In this document: positions 1 through 5,335 of the stretch, one piece after another
How positions within the stretch are numbered: position 1 is the first letter of the stretch
How the letters are laid out: every line of letters starts with the position of its first letter
Source: Caldilineaceae bacterium
Lineage (GTDB): Bacteria > Chloroflexota > Anaerolineae > Caldilineales > Caldilineaceae
Length of the DNA stretch: 6,259 nucleotides
NCBI GenBank assembly: GCA_015494005.1
Contig: WGCB01000226.1
Location: 1 to 6,259 of the forward strand
Direction of reading: 5' to 3'
The notes under the pieces: model-generated
What the model was told of the DNA's origin: nothing
What the model saw: only the letters and a program-made list of their open reading frames with translations
Databases searched by the model: none
Program-made: the position numbers and the translations under genes

Positions 1-870
1 GCCCTGGTGGCCGCCTTGGAGGAAGGGCGCCTGGCCGGCGCGGCCCTGGACGTCTTCGAGCGGGAGCCCCTGCCCCCGGACAGCCCGCTGCTGGGCCATC
101 CTGGGATCATCCTCACGCCTCACCTGGGGGGCAGCACGGTGGAGGCCCAGGAGAAAGTGGCCGCGGACGTGGCCGCCCAGGTCCTGGACGTGCTCCAGGG
201 GCGGCCGGCCCGCTACGCAGTGAACGCGCCCATCATCCCGCCCAAGGACCTGGAGGCGCTGATCCCCTTCGTGGACCTGGCGGAACGAATGGGGCGCTTC
301 CTGCGTCAATTGGACGGCCAGGGGGTGGACGTCCTGGAGATCACCGCCCACGGGCCCCTGGCCAGCTACGACTTGGCCCACCTCACCGCCGCGGCCATCA
401 AGGGCATCCTCTCCGACGTGGTGGATGCCCGGGTGAACCTGGTCAATGCCGTCTTCTTAGCCAACCAGCGGGGCATCCAGGTGATGGAGCGCAAGCAGCG
501 CCACCACCGGGAGCGCTACGAGAACATGCTCACCCTGCGCCGCATCCAGGGGAACCAGCAGCGCACCGTCCGGGGCTCCGTGCTCCAGGGCGTGCCCAAG
601 CTGGTGGCCGTGGACGAGCTCTGGGTGGAGTTCCCCGGGGAGGGCAACCTGCTCCTCACCTCCCACCAGGACCGGCCCGGCATCATCGGCCGGGTGGGGA
701 CTCTCCTGGGCCAGGCGGACATCAACATCAGCTTCATGCACGTGGGCCGGCGCACGCCCCGAGGCGAGGCCATCATGGTCCTGGGGACGGACGAGCCCAT
801 CACCCCGGAGGTCCTGGCCCTGCTGGAGGGGCTCCCGGACATCAACTGGATGAAGGCTGTGACCCTGTGA
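1..870 (+). CDS. serA: D-3-phosphoglycerate dehydrogenase, C-terminal part (5' end outside window)
   Basis: The enzyme oxidises 3-phosphoglycerate with NAD+ to 3-phosphohydroxypyruvate, the first step of the phosphorylated serine pathway, in the cytoplasm. The reading frame is open to base 1, and 289 residues are visible. Residues 1-75 are the end of the catalytic/NAD-binding core: a GAALDVFEREP stretch followed by TPHLGGST, whose histidine (visible residue 41) is the expected catalytic acid/base. Residues of about 85-210 match the intervening allosteric substrate-binding (ASB) domain of long-type SerA. Residues of about 216-289 form an ACT domain with the DRPG turn (224-227), then GRVGTLLG and NISFMHVGR, the usual site of serine feedback control. 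The C-terminus is intact. The NAD-binding GxGxxG motif and catalytic Arg and Glu lie upstream, outside the window. The next gene starts 76 nt downstream, and I see no clear terminator between them. Other 2-hydroxyacid dehydrogenases lack this ASB+ACT arrangement, so the assignment is firm. Confidence 0.95.
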   Translation, partial: ALVAALEEGRLAGAALDVFEREPLPPDSPLLGHPGIILTPHLGGSTVEAQEKVAADVAAQVLDVLQGRPARYAVNAPIIPPKDLEALIPFVDLAERMGRFLRQLDGQGVDVLEITAHGPLASYDLAHLTAAAIKGILSDVVDARVNLVNAVFLANQRGIQVMERKQRHHRERYENMLTLRRIQGNQQRTVRGSVLQGVPKLVAVDELWVEFPGEGNLLLTSHQDRPGIIGRVGTLLGQADINISFMHVGRRTPRGEAIMVLGTDEPITPEVLALLEGLPDINWMKAVTL

Positions 871-946
871 GCCGGTGCGCCCTGATCCGCTGACCTTGAC
901 GCCAGCTTTGTCCTGGCCGAGCCGTGACACCGTGAAAGAGCGATCC

Positions 947-1783
947 ATGACCGAGCAACCGACCCCATCCGATCCTTCCGACTCCCAGCGTGGGCCCAAC
1001 CTGGCGCGCCAGGCCCGGACCGCCCGGCGCCGCCTGGGCCTCTACCTCTTCCTGGCCTTCTCCCTCCTCTGGCTGGGGCCAGCCCTGGCCTGTGGCAGCT
1101 TTGCCCCCCGGCCCACGCCCACGCCTACCATGCCGCCCGTCACCCAGCCGACGCCGGTCAGCCAGGCGGCCGGGGGAGGGGTCGCCACGCCGACGCCGTC
1201 CCTGCTGGTCCCCACTCCCACCCCCCTGGCCCAGCCCACGGCCACCTTCACGCCCACGCCCCTGCCGGGGACGGCCATCGTGGTGGGCGGGCCGGTGCGC
1301 ATTGCAGCGCCAGGCGGCTTGAATCTGCGGGAGACGGCCAGCACCAGCGGCCCCATCATCACCCGGCTGGGCTTCGGCCAGGTGGTCACGGTGGTGGACG
1401 GGCCGGTGACCGCGGACGGCTTCACCTGGTGGAAGGTGGACGACGGCCAGGGCAACACGGGCTGGGTGGCCGAGGGCGACGGCGAGGACGAGTGGCTCAC
1501 CCCCCGGATCGGCGAGGCCCAGCCGGTGAACCGAGCGCCCCGGGTGGGGGACCGGGTGCGGGTCACCATGGACCCCGGCCAGCAGCTGAGCGTGCGGGCC
1601 CTGCCCGGCACGGACGCCCCCCTCATCACCCGGGTGGACGCGGGGGATGAGTTCACGGTGGTGGCTGGGCCCCAGTCCGCGGACGGCTTCATCTGGTACC
1701 AGATCCGCTCGGACGATGGGTCCGTGGAAGGCTGGGCCGCGGACGGGGACGGCGAGACTCGCTGGCTCAGCCCGCTGGAGTAG
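947..1783 (+). CDS. Exported/membrane-anchored protein with two bacterial SH3 (SH3b) repeats
   Basis: The protein has 278 residues. The ATG at 947 is preferred to an in-frame GTG at 875, because a purine-rich GAAAGAG (934-940) lies six bases upstream and the GTG sits almost on the serA stop. Residues 1-28 are polar and end in three arginines (27-29). Residues 30-48 are hydrophobic and end in ALA before Cys49, the only cysteine. This could be a signal peptide (AxA cleavage), an imperfect lipobox or an uncleaved anchor. Residues of about 54-110 are a Pro/Thr linker typical of surface proteins. Two SH3b modules follow (about 117-186 and 203-278), each with an LNLR- or LSVR-type strand, ADGF.W and a GW turn, and each ending in a GDGE..WL.P motif. 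SH3b domains commonly bind cell-wall or other envelope ligands. The ligand here is unknown, and no catalytic domain is present. Confidence 0.85.
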   Translation: MTEQPTPSDPSDSQRGPNLARQARTARRRLGLYLFLAFSLLWLGPALACGSFAPRPTPTPTMPPVTQPTPVSQAAGGGVATPTPSLLVPTPTPLAQPTATFTPTPLPGTAIVVGGPVRIAAPGGLNLRETASTSGPIITRLGFGQVVTVVDGPVTADGFTWWKVDDGQGNTGWVAEGDGEDEWLTPRIGEAQPVNRAPRVGDRVRVTMDPGQQLSVRALPGTDAPLITRVDAGDEFTVVAGPQSADGFIWYQIRSDDGSVEGWAADGDGETRWLSPLE

Positions 1784-1875
1784 CCGGGCGAGATTCTCCG
1801 GGTCGCACTTGGTCTGTTCGGAGCCCCCGCTGGTCGGCCGCATGTGGCGTACAGGAAGCGAGTTGCGAACAGATC

Positions 1876-3318
1876 ATGGCCGACACCCTGCGCCAGTTCA
1901 TCGAGTTCAACCGGACGATCATCCTCTTTGTCTACGGCCAGGTCTTTTTCGTGCTGGGGCTGGCCCTGGCCCTGCAATCCTGGCGGCACAGCCGTCTGGC
2001 CCTGGCCCGCAACCTCAACTGGCTGGCCGCCTTTGGCCTGGCCCACGGCATCCACGAGTGGGGCGACGTCTTCATCCCCATCCAGGCCCGCTACCTGCCT
2101 AGCCCCTTTGTGGACCTGCTCCTCACCCTGCAGACCATCCTGCTGGCCGTCTCCTTCGCCTGTCTCTTCCAGTTCGGCGTGGAGAGCCTGCGTCCCCTGC
2201 CTGGCCGGTGGCGCTATCTTCGCTACGGGCCCGGAGTGGTGCTGGCCCTGTGGCTGGCCTGGATGTTCGGTCCTGTCTTCGCCCACCTCCTGGCTCTGGA
2301 CGAGTGGCATCGGCAGGGGAACATCCTGGCCCGCTACATGTTGGGCTTCCCCGGTGCGCTGCTGGCCGCCTACAGCCTGCGCCGCCAGTCCCAGCAGGCC
2401 ATCGCCCCCTTCCGGCTGGCCCACATCACCAGCATGCTGCGCCTGGCTGGCCTGGCCCTGGTGGGATATGCCCTGGTGGGCGGGCTCGTGGTGCCGTCGG
2501 CCCCCTTCTTCCCTGCCAACCTGATCAACCAGGAGCGCTTCGAGGCCCTCTTCCTGTTGCCGGTGCAGGTCCCTCGCAGCCTGCTGGGCCTGGTCCTGGC
2601 CTACGCGGTCATCCGGGCCCTGGAGGTCTTCCGGGTGGAGCTGGATCGGCGCCTGGTGAGCATGGAGGAAGACCAGATGCTGCTGGCGGAGCGGGAACGC
2701 ATCGGCCGGGAGCTCCACGACGGCACCCTGCAGCGGGTCTATGCCGCGGGGCTGATCCTGCGCACAGCGGAGCGCAACCTGGAGCGGGGCGCTCTGGAGC
2801 AGAGCCGGGAGCACCTGCACCAGAGCCTCAATCTCCTGGATCAGGCTGTGGCCGACATCCGACAGTACATCGGCGAGCTGCGTCCCCAGCCCAGCGGCCA
2901 GAGCCTGGCCTCCGGGCTGAAGGAGCTGGCCAGTTCGGCCCATTTTCGCTCCCTGGTGGATGTGGATCTGCGGCTGGATCTGCCCGAGGATCTGCCCCTG
3001 ACCCCGACCCAGGTGGGCCATCTTCTGGCCATCGTCCACGAGGCCATGAGCAACGTGGCCCGTCACGCCCAGGCCACCCAGGTGATCGTCGAGGCTGGTG
3101 TGGAGGGGAACCGGCTGCGGCTCGCGGTGGAGGACAACGGCCAGGGCCTCCCCGCGGATCTGGTGGTCGGCTACGGGCTGAACAACATGCAGGACCACGC
3201 GCGCCTGCTGGAGGGAGCCATCCAGCTGCACAGCAAGCCAGGGCGGGGCACTCGGGTCCAGGTGGAGATTCCAGTGGAGGGAAGTGATGACACGACTACG
3301 CATCTTGCTGGTAGATGA
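1876..3318 (+). CDS. Seven-TM sensor histidine kinase (HisKA_3/NarX-DesK-like class)
   Basis: This is a 480-residue membrane kinase that should autophosphorylate on His and pass the phosphate to the regulator encoded next. About seven hydrophobic helices occupy residues 14-34, 42-62, 79-99, 116-138, 148-167, 184-206 and 232-254. An HGIHEW motif lies at 57-62, and I recognise no known ligand-binding domain. A charged helix (255-275) leads into the dimerisation/phosphoacceptor motif ERERIGRELHDGTLQ, with His281 as the predicted phosphorylation site. The HATPase_c domain shows an N-box around HEAMSNVARH (Asn393), a DNGQGL G1 box (Asp420), GYGL (432-435) and a final GRGT motif. All key residues are present. 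No other start codon lies in frame for some distance upstream, so ATG 1876 is well supported, although its nearest AGGA-type sequence (1853-1858) is rather far away. The 3' end overlaps the regulator gene by 32 nt, which implies coupled translation. The stimulus is unknown. Confidence 0.92.
   Translation: MADTLRQFIEFNRTIILFVYGQVFFVLGLALALQSWRHSRLALARNLNWLAAFGLAHGIHEWGDVFIPIQARYLPSPFVDLLLTLQTILLAVSFACLFQFGVESLRPLPGRWRYLRYGPGVVLALWLAWMFGPVFAHLLALDEWHRQGNILARYMLGFPGALLAAYSLRRQSQQAIAPFRLAHITSMLRLAGLALVGYALVGGLVVPSAPFFPANLINQERFEALFLLPVQVPRSLLGLVLAYAVIRALEVFRVELDRRLVSMEEDQMLLAERERIGRELHDGTLQRVYAAGLILRTAERNLERGALEQSREHLHQSLNLLDQAVADIRQYIGELRPQPSGQSLASGLKELASSAHFRSLVDVDLRLDLPEDLPLTPTQVGHLLAIVHEAMSNVARHAQATQVIVEAGVEGNRLRLAVEDNGQGLPADLVVGYGLNNMQDHARLLEGAIQLHSKPGRGTRVQVEIPVEGSDDTTTHLAGR
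3276..3280 (+). promoter_or_regulatory. Shine-Dalgarno GGAGG inside the kinase gene that sets the regulator start
   Basis: GGAGG lies six bases before the ATG at 3287 but only three before the adjacent GTG at 3284. Normal spacing therefore favours the ATG. The site lies within the 3' coding part of the kinase gene, as expected for translationally coupled two-component genes. Confidence 0.7.
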
Positions 3319-3940
3319 CCACGAGGTGGTGCGGTTGGGGCTGCGCACCCTCCTGCAGTCCGAACCGGATCTGGAGGTGGTGGCCGAGGCCGGCACCGCG
3401 GACGAGGCGGTCCAGGCGGCGGTGAGCCATCTCCCTCAGGTGGTGCTCATGGACATTCGCCTGCCGGATCGCAGCGGCATCGAGGCCTGCCGGGAGATCC
3501 GCCAGCGCTGCCCGACGGTCCAGGTGCTCATGCTCACCTCCTACGGGGACGAGGATCTGGTCACCGAGGCGGTGGCGGCAGGGGCCGCGGGGTACGTCCT
3601 CAAGCAGCTGAGCACCGACGATCTCCTGGAGGCCATCCGCTCCGTGGGCCGGGGCGACGCCTTCCTGGACCCCAAAGTGACCAAAAAGCTCCTCTCTCGC
3701 ATCCAGCGGGCGGAGCTGACCACGGACGCAGCGGCCTTCCGGGACCTGTCCGAGCGGGAGCTGCAGGTGCTGGCCCTGGTGGCCCAGGGGAAGAGCAACG
3801 CGGAGATCGCCCAGGAGCTGGTGCTGAGCCCCTTGACCGTGCGCAACCACGTGAGCACCATCCTGTCCAAGCTGGGGCTCTCCAACCGCATCGAGGCGGC
3901 CATCTACGCGGTGCGTCACCACATCGACTGTTTCGTCTGA
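3287..3940 (+). CDS. NarL/FixJ-family response regulator (REC + LuxR-type HTH)
   Basis: This 217-residue protein is the probable phosphorylation partner of the kinase it overlaps, and a DNA-binding transcription factor in the cytoplasm. The receiver domain (about 4-120) has the acidic pair Asp10/Asp11, phosphoacceptor Asp56 in VVLMDIRLP, the switch residues Thr84 and Tyr103, and Lys106. The C-terminal LuxR-type helix-turn-helix (about 150-212) carries LSERELQVLALVAQGKSN, an EIAQEL segment and LTVRNHVSTILSKLGL, the classical recognition-helix region. The length is normal and all receiver catalytic residues are intact. The start is taken at ATG 3287 rather than GTG 3284 because of the GGAGG spacing. 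The gene is followed closely by a hairpin terminator. Its target genes cannot be read from the window. Candidates are its own operon and the neighbouring envelope genes, but no repeated operator was recognised. Confidence 0.95.
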   Translation: MTRLRILLVDDHEVVRLGLRTLLQSEPDLEVVAEAGTADEAVQAAVSHLPQVVLMDIRLPDRSGIEACREIRQRCPTVQVLMLTSYGDEDLVTEAVAAGAAGYVLKQLSTDDLLEAIRSVGRGDAFLDPKVTKKLLSRIQRAELTTDAAAFRDLSERELQVLALVAQGKSNAEIAQELVLSPLTVRNHVSTILSKLGLSNRIEAAIYAVRHHIDCFV

Positions 3941-3970
3941 GATCCCCTCGACCCTGTCCAGGCTGGAGGA

Positions 3971-4009
3971 AAAGACGAGCGCCCCTGGTTTCCCAGAGGC
4001 GCTCTCTTT
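3971..4009. terminator. Bidirectional rho-independent terminator between convergent genes
   Basis: GAGCGCC (3977-3983) pairs perfectly with GGCGCTC (3998-4004). Within it, CTGG (3985-3988) pairs with CCAG (3993-3996) after one mismatch, leaving a four-base loop. AAAGA (3971-3975) and TCTTT (4005-4009) extend the stem past a single bulged C. On the plus strand the hairpin is followed by a short T-rich tract. On the minus strand it is followed by TCTTTTCC. It lies 30 nt after the regulator stop and about 36 nt beyond the end of the convergent membrane-protein gene, so it can serve both. Confidence 0.75.
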
Positions 4010-4028
4010 GTGCAGCGCAGCGGCTGGC

Positions 4029-4045
4029 GACGGCGTGGCGCCGTC
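4029..4045 (-). other. Hairpin at the stop codon of the three-helix membrane protein gene
   Basis: GACGGCG (4029-4035) and CGCCGTC (4039-4045) form a perfect 7-bp stem around the loop TGG. Its outer base falls in the stop codon of the minus-strand gene. No T-tract follows on the minus strand, so it is not a canonical intrinsic terminator. It may protect the 3' end of the transcript or add to the bidirectional terminator just beyond it. It could also be a chance structure in GC-rich DNA. Confidence 0.35.
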
Positions 4046-4413
4046 TATTCGAAGGCTTCGAAGATAGGCGGGAAGGTCAGGGCCAGCCCCACCAGGATGA
4101 GGATCGCAGACCAGGTGACCACCTTGGGCAGGGCCACGTCCTTCTCCTTCCACATGTTGTTCAGGATGGCCCAGCTGACCAGCCAGGCGAGGATCCCGAT
4201 GCCTGCCTTCCCGACCAGGGGACCGGAGGGGTTGTACCAGTTCAGGAAATTCTTCAGCCCCTCGCTCAGGACAGCGCCGGTGGTCATCAGGCCAAAGACG
4301 GCGATGCCGATGGCGCCAGACAGGATGGCCGCTGCCGCCGGGCCAGTGGGGAGCGCCTGCCCGCTGTAGTTCTTGGTCTGGGTGGAAGTGGCGGTCTTCA
4401 GTTGGGTTGCCAT
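4045..4413 (-). CDS. Small three-helix membrane protein of unknown function
   Basis: The protein has 122 residues. A polar Thr/Gln-rich N-terminus (1-20) leads into an LPTGPAAAAIL motif and a first helix (about 24-49). A loop with the motif YNPSGPLVGK comes next, then a Trp-containing second helix (about 66-88), a short charged turn (KEKD), and a third helix (about 96-118). There is no cysteine or histidine, so it is unlikely to bind haem or metal by itself. ATG 4413 is supported by AAAGGAG (4421-4427) seven bases upstream. It is the second gene after the four-helix protein gene (62 nt gap, same strand). The layout of N-terminal PTGP motif and GPL.GK loop looks like a conserved family of small inner-membrane proteins, but I cannot name it. 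A partner subunit of the upstream membrane protein is the most natural guess. Confidence 0.8.
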   Translation of the reverse strand: MATQLKTATSTQTKNYSGQALPTGPAAAAILSGAIGIAVFGLMTTGAVLSEGLKNFLNWYNPSGPLVGKAGIGILAWLVSWAILNNMWKEKDVALPKVVTWSAILILVGLALTFPPIFEAFE

Positions 4414-4475
4414 GATATCTCTCCTTTCACACCTTTCTCAGGCTGTGGATGTCTCGGTCAACAAAGGTGGGCGCT

Positions 4476-5015
4476 CTAGAGCACCGGCGCCACCTTGGTG
4501 ATCAGGGCGCCCATCAGGCCAGCGATGGCCGCAGTAGCGAAGGCCACCACGAAGAGCCCAATGGTCACCTTGCGCAGGTAGTCGTTCTGGGCCAGCTGCT
4601 CCCCGTAGCGCCAGACGATGTAGGCCACCACCGTGGCCAGGATGGGCGAGAACCAGGCCACGTGCTCCTTCCACTCCATGCCGAAGGTGTGCCAGGCGCT
4701 CAGCGCCTCGCTGGCCTTCAGGAAGGAGCGGGGGTACATGCGCAGGTCCGCGCCCTCGGGCGGGGTGGCCCGGTACCAGGGATAGACGATGAAGGTGCCG
4801 GTGATCACCGTCAGCCAGGACACCATGGCCATGATCCAGACCCCAGCATCCAGGCGTTTGACCCGCTCTCGCAGGCCTTCCACCGTGACCCACTCGGGGC
4901 GCAGGCTGTACAGGCTGGCAAACCCTCCTGCGAAGGAGAGGAGGAAGAGCCCGCCCAGCACCATGCCGTGGATCACTCCCCAGAACTCCCGTGACGTCAA
5001 ACTAAGCCCAAACAT
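4476..5015 (-). CDS. Four-helix membrane protein of unknown function, possible haem-binding histidines
   Basis: The protein has 179 residues. Hydrophobic helices lie at about 13-36, 57-82, 117-137 and 149-173. Between helices 1 and 2 is a charged segment, and between helices 2 and 3 an aromatic and proline-rich loop. The only histidines are His16, at the start of helix 1 in VIHGMVLGG, and His109 and His118, within AWHTFGMEWKEHVAWF at the start of helix 3. Helix 2 ends in GTFIVYPWYR. Histidines at helix ends are the usual axial ligands of b-type haem in membrane electron-transfer proteins, so a redox role is possible, but no characterised family is recognised and there is no CxxCH motif. ATG 5015 is supported by AAAGGAGG (5024-5031) eight bases upstream. 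The gene leads a probable two-gene operon with the three-helix protein gene. Other possibilities are an assembly factor or transport accessory protein. Confidence 0.82.
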   Translation of the reverse strand: MFGLSLTSREFWGVIHGMVLGGLFLLSFAGGFASLYSLRPEWVTVEGLRERVKRLDAGVWIMAMVSWLTVITGTFIVYPWYRATPPEGADLRMYPRSFLKASEALSAWHTFGMEWKEHVAWFSPILATVVAYIVWRYGEQLAQNDYLRKVTIGLFVVAFATAAIAGLMGALITKVAPVL

Positions 5016-5227
5016 GGTTCAAGCCTCCTTTGGTTGATAAATGAACCTGGCGATGGTCAAACGGCGCCGCTCTCTTGGCAAAACCGTCCACTGATTGCTC
5101 CGTTGACCGAAGGGCGGTTCTGGCTCTCTCCCTCCGGTTCCATCCTCGGTTCCAGCATAGGCCCAAAGAAGGCGAAATGGCAGGTGCGCTCGAACCATCA
5201 TCTCTGGTTGGGTTGCACCATCCTTGA

Positions 5228-5251
5228 CCAGGGATTTCCCCCTGGCCAGGG
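5228..5251. repeat. CCAGGG/CCCTGG inverted repeats, possible operator or secondary structure
   Basis: CCAGGG (5228-5233) faces CCCTGG (5240-5245) across six bases. The right arm is itself part of a 12-bp perfect palindrome, CCCTGGCCAGGG (5240-5251). On the minus strand this reads as two similar direct units, CCCTGGCCAGG and CCCTGGTCAAGG. It lies between the LysM terminator and the membrane-protein operon, so a protein-binding site is conceivable. Chance is also possible at this GC content. Confidence 0.35.
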
Positions 5252-5262
5252 TGCTGGGCGCG

Positions 5263-5297
5263 AAAAAGCGGGACGAGCCCGAAAGCTCGCCCCGCTT
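5263..5297 (-). terminator. Rho-independent terminator of the LysM protein gene
   Basis: AAGCGGG (5266-5272) pairs with CCCGCTT (5291-5297), and CGAGC (5274-5278) with GCTCG (5285-5289), with one A/C mismatch between the two stems and a six-base loop. On the minus strand the stem runs straight into a five-T tract (5263-5267). It lies about 40 nt after the LysM gene stop, in the orientation expected to end that transcript and insulate the membrane-protein operon. Confidence 0.85.
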
Positions 5298-5335
5298 GGC
5301 AGTGCTGCGATGAGAGTCTCCTGCTCCGGCCTGGT

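Larger units (their letters stand above)
5016..5335. other. 320-nt gene-free region upstream of the membrane-protein pair
   Basis: I see no credible gene here; frames crossing it are extensions or shadows of neighbours. It holds the Shine-Dalgarno sequence of the four-helix protein gene (5024-5031) and the terminator of the LysM protein gene (5263-5297). On the minus strand a weak promoter guess is CTGCCA (5178-5183) and TATGCT (5154-5159), 18 bases apart. This would give a leader of over 100 nt, and I rate it low. TTGACC (5055-5060, minus) has no workable -10 partner, because initiation would fall in the Shine-Dalgarno sequence. Inverted and direct CCCTGG repeats occur at 5228-5251. Confidence 0.6.

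Noticed and set aside
875..946. An N-terminal extension of the SH3b protein from GTG 875
   Set aside because: The 24 added residues do not look like part of a signal peptide, and the GTG sits five bases past the serA stop without a better ribosome site than ATG 947.
1119..1265. Repetitive CCCACGCC-type DNA as a tandem repeat or CRISPR-like array
   Set aside because: The repeats are irregular and simply encode the Pro/Thr linker of the SH3b protein.
1784..1875. Possible promoter between the SH3b and kinase genes
   Set aside because: I found no convincing -35/-10 pair in these 92 bases and no hairpin with a T-tract, so no call is made.
1042..3396. A 784-codon open frame on the minus strand
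   Set aside because: It lies antisense to the SH3b and kinase genes, both of which have clear domains. It is rich in Gln, His, Gly and Pro and shows no domain, so it is a GC-rich shadow frame.
3296..4153. A 285-codon minus-strand frame over the regulator gene
   Set aside because: It is antisense to an intact NarL-type regulator, runs through the terminator, and has low-complexity composition.
5055..5060. TTGACC as a -35 box for the membrane-protein operon
   Set aside because: Its only -10-like partner (TATCAA, 15-base spacing) would place transcription initiation inside the Shine-Dalgarno sequence.
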